A DNA stretch of 7,375 nucleotides from Isoptericola sp042668085. Its GTDB lineage: Bacteria; Actinomycetota; Actinomycetes; Actinomycetales; Cellulomonadaceae. Position 1 is the stretch's first letter; each line of letters opens with the position of its first letter. The notes under the pieces are model-generated. The model made no database searches and had not been told where the DNA came from. It worked only from the letters and a program-made list of their open reading frames with translations. Below are positions 1 through 5,735 of this stretch, piece after piece. Location: NCBI RefSeq assembly GCF_042668085.1, contig NZ_JBHVBO010000193.1:1-7375 (forward strand), read 5' to 3'. The position numbers and the translations under genes were made by a program.

Positions 1-31
1 GCGACGCCCCACCCTGGGAATCTACGAGCGC

Positions 32-2167
32 TCAGGCGGCGTCGCCAGCGCCGCGCACAGCAGCGAGGGACTCGCGGGCGGCGGCCGCGACGGCCTCCGC
101 CGTGATGCCGAACTCCCGGTACAGCGTCTGGTAGTCGGCCGACGCGCCGTAGTGCTCGAGCGAGACGCTGCGGCCGGCGTCGCCGACCACCTCGCGCCAG
201 CCCTGGGCGACGCCCGCCTCGACGGACACGCGGGCCTTCACCGCCGACGGCAGCACCGACTCGCGGTAGGCCTCGTCCTGCTTGTCGAACCACTCGCGGC
301 TCGGCATCGACACGACGCGGGCGGCGATCCCCTCGGCGGCGAGCTGCTCGCGCGCCTGCACGGCGAGCTGCACCTCGGAGCCGGTGCCGACGAGGACGAC
401 GTCGGGCGCGCCGGTCTCGTCGTTGGTGGCGTCGACCAGCGTGTACGCGCCCTTGAGGGTGCCCTCGGCACCGGCGAAGCCGTCCGTGCCGCGCGGGAAC
501 GTCGGGACGTTCTGGCGGGTGAGCACGATGCCGGCCGGGTTGGCGGTGTTCTCGAGGATGCCGCGCCAGGCCCAGGCGGTCTCGTTCGCGTCGGCGGGGC
601 GCACGACGTCGAGGCCCGGGATGGCGCGCAGCGCGGCGAGGTGCTCGACCGGCTGGTGCGTGGGGCCGTCCTCGCCGAGGCCGATCGAGTCGTGCGTCCA
701 CACGAACGTCGTCGGGATCTCCATGAGGGCCGCGAGGCGGACCGAGGCCCGCATGTAGTCGGCGAACTGGAGGAACGTGCCGCCGTAGGGGCGGGTGAGG
801 CCGTGCAGCACGATGCCGTTGAGGATCGCGCCCATGCCGTGCTCGCGGATGCCGAAGTGCAGGGTGCGCCCGTAGGGGTTGCCCGGGAACTTCTTGGTCG
901 CGTGCTCGACGGGGATGAACGACGGCTCGCCGTCCATGGTGGTGTTGTTCGAGCCGGCGAGGTCGGCGGAGCCGCCCCACAGCTCGGGCAGCACGTCCTT
1001 GAGCGCGGTCAGGACCTTGCCGGACGCGGCGCGGGTGGCCACGCCCTTCTCCGAGGCCTCGAAGACGGGCAGCTCGTCGGTCCAGCCGGCGGGCAGCTCG
1101 TGGGCCACGAGGCGGTCCAGCAGGGCCGCGCGCTCCGGGGCGGCCGTCCGCCAGGCGTCGTACGACCGGTCCCAGACGGCGCGCTGCTCGGCCTGCCGCT
1201 CGGCGACGGCACGGGTGTAGGAGAGCACCTCGTCGTCGACCGCGAAGGTGGCCTCCGGGTCCAGGCCGAGCGCGACCTTGAGGCCCGCGACCTCGTCGGC
1301 GCCCATCGCGGAGCCGTGGATGCCGCCGGTGTTCTGCTTGGTGGGCGACGGCCAGCCGATGATGGTGCGCAGCGCGATGAAGGACGGGCGGTCGGTCTCG
1401 GCCTTCGCGGCCTCGATGGCCGCGGCGAGCGCGTCGACGTCCTCGGCGTAGCCGGTGCCGCCCTGCGTCCAGTCGACCCGCTGGGTGTGCCAGCCATACG
1501 CGGCGTACCGCGCGAGGGTGTCCTCGGTGAACGCGATGTCCGTGTCGTCCTCGATGGAGATCTTGTTGTCGTCCCAGATCACCACGAGGTTGCCGAGCTT
1601 CTGCGTGCCGGCGAGCGACGACGCCTCGGACGTGACGCCCTCCTGCAGGTCGCCGTCGGAGGCGATCACGTAGACGTGGTGGTCGAAGGGCGACTCGCCG
1701 GCGGCGGCGTCGGGGTCGAGCAGGCCGCGCTCGCGGCGGGCCGCGAACGCCATGCCGACGGCGGACGCGAGGCCCTGGCCGAGAGGACCCGTCGTGATCT
1801 CGACGCCGGGGGTGTGCCGGTACTCGGGGTGGCCCGGGGTCTGCGAGCCCCAGGTGCGCAGCGCCTCGAGGTCCTCGAGCTCCATGCCGTAGCCGGCGAG
1901 GAACAGCTGCAGGTACAGCGTGAGCGAGGAGTGGCCCGCGGAGAGCACGAACCGGTCACGACCGACCCAGTGCGGGTCGGACGGGTCGTGCCGCATCGTC
2001 TTCTGGAAGAGCAGGTAGGCGGCGGGCGCCAGGGAGATCGCGGTGCCGGGGTGGCCGTTGCCGACCTTCTCGACGGCGTCGGCCGCCAGCGCCTTGATGG
2101 TCTTCACCGCGCGGTCGTCGAGCGAGCTCCACTCGAGCGGGGCGACGACGGGGTCGAACGCGTTCAC
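32..2167 (-). CDS. tkt: Transketolase, full length
   Basis: Thiamine diphosphate enzyme of the cytosol that moves two-carbon ketol units between sugar phosphates in the non-oxidative pentose phosphate pathway. The 711-residue product matches the usual bacterial length of about 660-710. Visible landmarks in order: His39 in GNGHPG and His113 in PGHPEY (cofactor and substrate pocket); the ThDP/metal motif from Asp171 (SDGDLQEG) to Asn201 (DDNKIS); His284 in GGIHGSAMG; catalytic Glu442 in FGIREHGM; and His492 in the THDSIGLGEDGPTHQP segment of the pyrimidine-binding domain. A C-terminal transketolase domain follows to residue 711. The GTG start at 2167 is chosen because the family N-terminus begins here and a purine-rich Shine-Dalgarno lies 7 bases upstream; the frame stays open to 3553, but that extension is Arg/His/Asp-rich noise. 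It is transcribed divergently from ctaB, an order also known in mycobacteria and corynebacteria. No damage seen. Confidence 0.97.
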   Translation of the reverse strand: MNAFDPVVAPLEWSSLDDRAVKTIKALAADAVEKVGNGHPGTAISLAPAAYLLFQKTMRHDPSDPHWVGRDRFVLSAGHSSLTLYLQLFLAGYGMELEDLEALRTWGSQTPGHPEYRHTPGVEITTGPLGQGLASAVGMAFAARRERGLLDPDAAAGESPFDHHVYVIASDGDLQEGVTSEASSLAGTQKLGNLVVIWDDNKISIEDDTDIAFTEDTLARYAAYGWHTQRVDWTQGGTGYAEDVDALAAAIEAAKAETDRPSFIALRTIIGWPSPTKQNTGGIHGSAMGADEVAGLKVALGLDPEATFAVDDEVLSYTRAVAERQAEQRAVWDRSYDAWRTAAPERAALLDRLVAHELPAGWTDELPVFEASEKGVATRAASGKVLTALKDVLPELWGGSADLAGSNNTTMDGEPSFIPVEHATKKFPGNPYGRTLHFGIREHGMGAILNGIVLHGLTRPYGGTFLQFADYMRASVRLAALMEIPTTFVWTHDSIGLGEDGPTHQPVEHLAALRAIPGLDVVRPADANETAWAWRGILENTANPAGIVLTRQNVPTFPRGTDGFAGAEGTLKGAYTLVDATNDETGAPDVVLVGTGSEVQLAVQAREQLAAEGIAARVVSMPSREWFDKQDEAYRESVLPSAVKARVSVEAGVAQGWREVVGDAGRSVSLEHYGASADYQTLYREFGITAEAVAAAARESLAAVRGAGDAA

Positions 2168-2174
2168 AGATGTG

Positions 2175-2184
2175 CCTCTTTCCT
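2175..2184 (-). promoter_or_regulatory. Shine-Dalgarno of tkt
   Basis: Read on the minus strand the sequence is AGGAAAGAGG, ending 7 bases before the GTG at 2167. It decides the start of tkt, because the open frame continues far upstream with no family similarity. Confidence 0.75.
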
Positions 2185-2185
2185 G

Positions 2186-2203
2186 CCCGGAGCGAGCCCC
2201 GGG
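2186..2203 (-). promoter_or_regulatory. Small GC hairpin in the tkt leader
   Basis: CCCGG (2186-2190) and CCGGG (2199-2203) can pair around an 8-base loop. In the tkt transcript this hairpin would sit directly upstream of the Shine-Dalgarno. Such short GC dyads are frequent by chance at this base composition, so a regulatory role is only a possibility. Confidence 0.2.
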
Positions 2204-2336
2204 TGATTGCTGCTGCTCTGCCGGTACGGGGCGCCGTCGCGTCGGACGCCGCACGGAGTCCTCGGGGCGACGGCGGGGCACGGTGGCGAGGGGCCGACCG
2301 GGGTGGGCGGCCCGCTGTTCACCGTTGTGCAGCACC

Positions 2337-2342
2337 ACCCTA
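2337..2342 (-). promoter_or_regulatory. Candidate -10 element for tkt
   Basis: On the minus strand this reads TAGGGT, which fits the actinobacterial housekeeping -10 pattern TANNNT. No recognisable -35 lies 16-19 bases upstream. Initiation here would give a leader of about 160 bases before the GTG. Weak evidence: it is one of very few T-containing TANNNT matches in a GC-rich region. Confidence 0.3.
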
Positions 2343-2502
2343 GCGCCGAGCATTCCCGGCACGCCCGTCCCGGTGCCGTTCGTCCCACCAGTTGAGCGGT
2401 GCGGCCCGCGCGCCGGAGGATGTCCGGGGAGATGACGCCTGCGCGGGCATTTCTCACAGCCGTGCGGCCGCCGTCCGGGCCGCCGGGTCGCTGACCTCGG
2501 CG

Positions 2503-2508
2503 TACGAT
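2503..2508 (+). promoter_or_regulatory. Candidate -10 element for ctaB
   Basis: TACGAT fits the TANNNT pattern and lies 67 bases before the chosen GTG start of ctaB. No good -35 is visible. It overlaps an in-frame ATG at 2507; if the hexamer is the real -10, that ATG cannot be in the transcript, which supports the downstream GTG. Confidence 0.35.
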
Positions 2509-2575
2509 GAGGCGGCGACCGTCCCACGTCGCCCGAGCTCCCCGGACCCCCAGCCGAGAACGGACAAGCACGCGC

Positions 2576-3619
2576 GTGAGCACCACGAGCACCACGACGT
2601 CCCACCCCCAGGCGCCGACCCGCGCGGCCGTGCGGGCCGAGCGGGAGCGTGCCGATGCGGACCGGGCGGACCGCCGCGGAGGGAACGCGGAGCAGGGCGG
2701 GGCGGCGCACGGCGGGCCGGGCGCGTCGGGCACGGGGTGGCGCGACCGCCTCGGTGCGTACGTCGCGCTGACCAAGCCGCGCATCATCGAGCTGCTGCTG
2801 GTCACGACGCTGCCCACCATGATCCTCGCGCAGGGCGGCCTGCCCTCGCTGTGGCTCGTGCTGCTCACCCTCGTGGGCGGCACGCTCGCCGCCGCGTCGG
2901 CGAACGTCTTCAACTGCTACCTGGACCGCGACATCGACCAGGTGATGAACCGGACCAAGCGGCGCCCGCTGGCGACGGGGGAGATCACGCCCCGCGCGGC
3001 CCTGGTGTTCGCCACGGTGCTCGGCGTCGTGTCGCTGCTGTGGTTCGCCCTGCTGGTCAACGTCCCGGCGGCGTGGCTGACCTTCGCCGCCATCGCGATC
3101 TACGTCGTCGGCTACACGATGATCCTCAAGCGGCGCACGCCGCAGAACATCGTGTGGGGCGGCATCGCGGGCTGCATGCCCGTGTTCATCGGCTGGGCAG
3201 CCGTCACCGAGTCGCTCAGCTGGGCCGCCGTGGCGCTCTTCGGGGTGATCTTCTTCTGGACGCCGCCGCACTACTGGCCGCTGTCCGTGAAGTTCAAGAA
3301 GGACTACGCCAACGCCGGGGTCCCGATGCTGCCGGTCGTCGCGACGGACCGCCGCGTCGCGGTCGAGATGGTCGCGCACACGGTCGCGATGATCGGCTGC
3401 TCGCTCGCGCTGGTGCCGCTCGCCGGGATGTCGTGGTTCTACACGGCCGTCGCGGTCGCCTCGGGCGGCTGGTTCCTCTGGCTCGTGATCGCGATGCTGC
3501 GCCGCGCGGGTCACCCCGAGCGCGGCAAGCTCGGCGCGATGAAGGTCTTCCACGGCTCGATCACGTACCTCACGGTGCTGTTCATCGCCGTCGCGGTGGA
3601 CGTCTTCCTGCCCTTCTGA
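2576..3619 (+). CDS. ctaB: Protoheme IX farnesyltransferase (heme O synthase)
   Basis: Integral membrane prenyltransferase of the UbiA superfamily that attaches a farnesyl group to protoheme IX, giving heme O, the precursor of heme A for cytochrome c oxidase. The 347-residue product has the Asp-rich motif N113xxxD117xxxD121 followed by NRTKRRPL, the heme O synthase signature LKRRTPQNIVWGG (Lys185 to about residue 197), and the WTPPHYWPL segment. Nine hydrophobic stretches, from about residue 62 to the C-terminus, agree with the nine-helix UbiA fold. Residues 1-58 are a hydrophilic, charged, probably disordered cytoplasmic extension. GTG at 2576 is preferred over the in-frame ATG at 2507 because the latter adds only Arg-rich sequence and overlaps a possible -10; the Shine-Dalgarno (GGACAAG region) is weak, and GTG at 2630 is also possible. 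Divergent from tkt. The exact start is the main doubt. Confidence 0.95.
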   Translation: MSTTSTTTSHPQAPTRAAVRAERERADADRADRRGGNAEQGGAAHGGPGASGTGWRDRLGAYVALTKPRIIELLLVTTLPTMILAQGGLPSLWLVLLTLVGGTLAAASANVFNCYLDRDIDQVMNRTKRRPLATGEITPRAALVFATVLGVVSLLWFALLVNVPAAWLTFAAIAIYVVGYTMILKRRTPQNIVWGGIAGCMPVFIGWAAVTESLSWAAVALFGVIFFWTPPHYWPLSVKFKKDYANAGVPMLPVVATDRRVAVEMVAHTVAMIGCSLALVPLAGMSWFYTAVAVASGGWFLWLVIAMLRRAGHPERGKLGAMKVFHGSITYLTVLFIAVAVDVFLPF

Positions 3620-3629
3620 CCCCTCCGGG

Positions 3630-3655
3630 GGCCCGGGCCGGGGCTCGGACGGGCC
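3630..3655 (+). terminator. Weak GC dyad after ctaB, possible terminator
   Basis: GGCCCG (3630-3635) can pair with CGGGCC (3650-3655) around a 14-base loop, and the first arm is part of a ten-base palindrome (3630-3639). It begins 10 bases after the ctaB stop. No T-run follows, so it is at best the U-less type often proposed in GC-rich actinobacteria. Confidence 0.25.
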
Positions 3656-3675
3656 TGGCCGTCGGCGCCTCGGGG

Positions 3676-3681
3676 CATGAT
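3676..3681 (+). promoter_or_regulatory. Candidate -10 for xerD, leaderless arrangement
   Basis: CATGAT resembles the -10 hexamer TATGAT and ends 6 bases before the GTG at 3688, so transcription would begin at or next to the start codon. No Shine-Dalgarno lies in front of that GTG, which is what a leaderless mRNA would look like. Speculative without a mapped transcript end. Confidence 0.35.
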
Positions 3682-3687
3682 GTTCCG

Positions 3688-4689
3688 GTGCCCGACACCA
3701 CGTCCGCCCCGCCCCTCCCGCCCGCGCTGGCGGCCGCGCTGCAGGACTACCTGGCGCATCTCGGCGTCGAGCGCGGGCTGTCGGCCAACACGGTCGCGGC
3801 CTACCGCCGCGACGTGGGCCGCTACGCCCGCCACCTCCACGCGACGGGGCGGCACGGGCTCGACGACGTGGGCGAGCGCGACGTCGAGGAGTACGTCGTG
3901 GTACTCCGTCAGGGGTCGGACGGCGGCGCGCCGTTGTCGCCGTCGTCGACGGCGCGGGCGCTGGCCGCGGTGCGCGGCTGGCACCGGTTCGCGCACGCGG
4001 AGGGGACCACGAGCGCCGACCCCGCGTCCCAGGTGCACGCCCCGAGCGCGCTGCGGCGGCTGCCGCACGCGCTGTCGATCGACGAGGTGGCCCGCCTGCT
4101 CGACGCGGCGGGCAGCGGGGAGGGCGCGGTGCCGCTGCGCGACCGGGCCCTGCTGGAGCTGCTCTACTCCACCGGCGGGCGCATCAGCGAGGTGGTGGGC
4201 CTCGACGTCGACGACGTCGACGGGCTGCTGGACGGCGACTCCGCGGCCGGTGGCGGGGACGACGGCGCGCCGCGCGCGGGTTCCGTCCGCCTGCGGGGCA
4301 AGGGCGACAAGGAGCGCGTGGTGCCCGTCGGCTCGTACGCCCGGACGGCGCTGGAGGCGTACCTGGTGCGCGCCCGGACGCCCCTCGCGTCGGCGGGCCG
4401 CGGCACGCCGGCGCTGTTCCTCAACACCCGCGGCGCCCGCCTGTCGAGGCAGAGCGCCTGGTCGGTGCTGCAGGCCGCGGCGGAGCGGGCGGGGCTCACC
4501 CAGCACGTGTCCCCGCACACGCTGCGGCACTCGTTCGCCACCCACCTGCTCGCGGGCGGCGCCGACGTCCGCGTGGTGCAGGAGCTCCTGGGGCACGCCT
4601 CGGTGACGACCACGCAGATCTACACGATGGTGACGCGCGACGCCCTGCGCGAGGTGTACGCCGCGGCGCACCCGCGCGCCCTCGGCTGA
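3688..4689 (+). CDS. xerD: Tyrosine recombinase XerD
   Basis: Site-specific recombinase that, with XerC, resolves chromosome dimers at dif near the terminus. The 333-residue product has an N-terminal SAM-like core-binding domain (about residues 14-115, with the GLSANTVAAYRRDV segment typical of Xer) and a C-terminal catalytic domain. All six catalytic residues are present: Arg165 (TGGRISE), Lys205 (RGKGDKER), His277 and Arg280 (SPHTLRHSF), His303 (LLGHAS) and nucleophile Tyr312 (IYT). The His-Arg-His-Tyr spacing equals that of E. coli XerD. The Arg-Lys spacing is 40 instead of 24 because of a Gly/Asp/Ala-rich insertion (about residues 177-196). GTG at 3688 is the only ATG, GTG or TTG in frame between the ctaB stop and the conserved domain. 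XerD is preferred over XerC because of the neighbouring parA-scpA-scpB genes, as in mycobacteria; the sequence alone does not exclude XerC. No integrase cargo or att site is seen, so it is a housekeeping enzyme. Confidence 0.92.
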   Translation: MPDTTSAPPLPPALAAALQDYLAHLGVERGLSANTVAAYRRDVGRYARHLHATGRHGLDDVGERDVEEYVVVLRQGSDGGAPLSPSSTARALAAVRGWHRFAHAEGTTSADPASQVHAPSALRRLPHALSIDEVARLLDAAGSGEGAVPLRDRALLELLYSTGGRISEVVGLDVDDVDGLLDGDSAAGGGDDGAPRAGSVRLRGKGDKERVVPVGSYARTALEAYLVRARTPLASAGRGTPALFLNTRGARLSRQSAWSVLQAAAERAGLTQHVSPHTLRHSFATHLLAGGADVRVVQELLGHASVTTTQIYTMVTRDALREVYAAAHPRALG

Positions 4690-4704
4690 GCCGTCGAGGC
4701 GTCG

Positions 4705-4741
4705 GGGCGGCCGGAAGGACGGCGCGCCCGGCGTGCCGCCC
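4705..4741 (+). terminator. Inverted repeat between xerD and parA
   Basis: GGGCGGC (4705-4711) and GCCGCCC (4735-4741) form a perfect 7-base-pair stem enclosing 23 bases that include the palindrome GGCGCGCC. A second small hairpin, GGGCC (4742-4746) with GGCCC (4753-4757), follows directly. There is no T-tract. It lies 15 bases after the xerD stop and before the candidate parA promoter, so it could end xerD transcripts, but chance is possible in this base composition. Confidence 0.35.
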
Positions 4742-4762
4742 GGGCCCCGGGAGGCCCTGGGG

Positions 4763-4768
4763 TAGCGT
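4763..4768 (+). promoter_or_regulatory. Candidate -10 element for the parA-scpA-scpB operon
   Basis: TAGCGT matches TANNNT and stands out in a GC-only stretch. Initiation about 7 bases downstream would fall near 4775, giving a leader of about 28 bases that contains the Shine-Dalgarno GGGAG. No clear -35. It overlaps the most upstream in-frame GTG (4767), which argues against that codon as the start. Confidence 0.45.
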
Positions 4769-4790
4769 GACGCAGGTGAGCGAGGGACTC

Positions 4791-4795
4791 GGGAG
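4791..4795 (+). promoter_or_regulatory. Shine-Dalgarno of parA
   Basis: GGGAG with a 7-base spacer to the ATG at 4803. It favours this ATG over the in-frame GTG codons at 4767 and 4776, neither of which has a comparable site. Confidence 0.6.
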
Positions 4796-4802
4796 CGACA
4801 CC

Positions 4803-5735
4803 ATGACGCAGACGACCACGAGCGACGCCTCACCGGCCGCGACCACCGCGACCAGCCCCGCCCCGGGCAGTCCGGCCGGCGGGCTCGAGGAGCCGCGTAC
4901 CGACGTCGTCGGGCGGCCGCTGCCCGACTTCCGCGACCCGGCGCCGCTGGCGTCCCACGGGCCCGCGCGCATCGTCGCGATGTGCAACCAGAAGGGCGGC
5001 GTCGGCAAGACCACCACGACGATCAACCTGGGCGCCGCGCTGGCCGAGTACGGCCGCCGCGTCCTGCTCGTGGACTTCGACCCGCAGGGCGCCGCCTCGG
5101 TGGGCGTCGGCGTCAGCCCCCACGACCTCGACCTCAGCGTCTACAACCTCCTCATGGAGCGCGACGTCAGCTTCACCGACGTGCTGCAGCCCACGAACAT
5201 CGAGGGCATGGACGTGCTGCCCGCGAACATCGACCTGTCGGCCGCGGAGGTCCAGCTCGTCGGCGAGGTGGCCCGCGAGTCCGTCCTCGCCCGCGCGCTG
5301 CGCCCCGCCCTCGACGACTACGACGTCATCCTCGTGGACTGCCAGCCGTCGCTCGGCCTGCTCACGGTCAACGCCCTCACCGCCGCGCACGGCGTGCTCA
5401 TCCCGCTCGAGTGCGAGTTCTTCGCGCTGCGCGGCGTGGCCCTGCTCGTGGAGACGATCGAGAAGGTGCGCGACCGGCTCAACCCGGCACTGGAGATCGA
5501 CGGCATCCTGCCGACCATGTACGACTCGCGCACCCTGCACTCGCGCGAGGTCGTGGCGCGCGTGCACGAGGCGTTCGGCGACACCCTGCTGCACACCGTC
5601 ATCGGGCGCACGGTGAAGTTCCCCGACGCGTCCGTGGCGGCCGAGCCGATCACCAACTACGCCCCGACCCACGCCGGCGCGGCCGCGTACCGGCAGCTCG
5701 CGCGGGAGCTCGTCGCCCGTGGTGACGCCGCCTGA
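4803..5735 (+). CDS. parA: ParA-family ATPase, orphan (Soj/PldP-like)
   Basis: P-loop ATPase of the ParA/MinD group; in this group ATP drives dimerisation and non-specific DNA binding, used to place chromosomes, plasmids or division proteins. The 310-residue product has the deviant Walker A motif KGGVGKTT (signature Lys64, P-loop Lys69), Walker A' LLVDFDPQG (Asp91, Asp93) and Walker B ILVDCQPSLG (Asp179). Residues 1-55 are a Thr/Ala/Pro/Ser-rich extension, probably disordered, before HGPARIVAMCNQ. No parB follows; instead scpA overlaps its end. This xerD-parA-scpAB order occurs in other actinobacteria, where the homologue in Corynebacterium glutamicum was named PldP and linked to cell division rather than to ParB/parS. 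A similar role here is inference. ATG at 4803 is chosen for its Shine-Dalgarno; GTG at 4776 would add nine residues. Gln181 stands where many ParA proteins have Pro. Confidence 0.93.
   Translation: MTQTTTSDASPAATTATSPAPGSPAGGLEEPRTDVVGRPLPDFRDPAPLASHGPARIVAMCNQKGGVGKTTTTINLGAALAEYGRRVLLVDFDPQGAASVGVGVSPHDLDLSVYNLLMERDVSFTDVLQPTNIEGMDVLPANIDLSAAEVQLVGEVARESVLARALRPALDDYDVILVDCQPSLGLLTVNALTAAHGVLIPLECEFFALRGVALLVETIEKVRDRLNPALEIDGILPTMYDSRTLHSREVVARVHEAFGDTLLHTVIGRTVKFPDASVAAEPITNYAPTHAGAAAYRQLARELVARGDAA

Larger units (their letters stand above)
2168..2575. other. Divergent non-coding region between tkt and ctaB
   Basis: These 408 bases hold no gene I can support. Open frames cross it on both strands, but their translations are Arg/Pro/Gly-rich with no family similarity. 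By position it must carry the promoters of both divergent genes. The only promoter-like hexamers I can point to are TAGGGT (minus strand, 2342-2337) and TACGAT (plus strand, 2503-2508), both without a convincing -35. No riboswitch-like conserved core, tRNA or T-tract terminator was recognised. Confidence 0.7.

Noticed and set aside
1..31. Possible start of a gene downstream of tkt (transaldolase often follows)
   Set aside because: Only 31 bases are available, with no clear Shine-Dalgarno plus start codon; nothing can be supported.
152..2206. 684-residue open frame on the plus strand opposite tkt
   Set aside because: It is the mirror of a strongly conserved transketolase. Its translation is rich in Arg, Gly, Val and Leu with no family similarity. 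Long antisense frames are expected at this GC content.
2351..2360. GGGAAT on the minus strand as an ECF sigma -35 box for tkt
   Set aside because: No matching -10 motif (such as CGTT) lies at the required 16-18-base distance, so the match is likely chance.
2207..2395. 62-residue plus-strand frame in the spacer
   Set aside because: No Shine-Dalgarno, no hydrophobic or recognisable segment, and stop-free stretches of this length are common here by chance.
2164..2913. 249-residue minus-strand frame covering the tkt/ctaB spacer
   Set aside because: Low-complexity Arg/Pro/Ser/Gly composition, overlaps the N-terminal part of ctaB on the other strand, and occupies the place where promoters must lie.
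2168..3553. Upstream extension of the tkt frame through the spacer and ctaB
   Set aside because: The extension is Arg/His/Asp-rich noise, covers the antisense strand of ctaB, and the GTG at 2167 has a proper Shine-Dalgarno and the family N-terminus.
2392..3687. Upstream extension of the xerD frame across ctaB
   Set aside because: It is out of frame with the nine-helix CtaB and reads as Arg/Gly-rich noise. XerD similarity begins only after 3688.
3688..4689. Tyrosine recombinase as a sign of an integrated mobile element
   Set aside because: It is a Xer-type protein in its usual housekeeping neighbourhood. No att repeats, no tRNA gene and no cargo genes are present, and base composition matches the neighbours.
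3511..4833. 440-residue minus-strand frame opposite xerD
   Set aside because: Shadow of xerD: Arg/Val/Gly-rich, no domain, and the sense strand encodes a complete recombinase.
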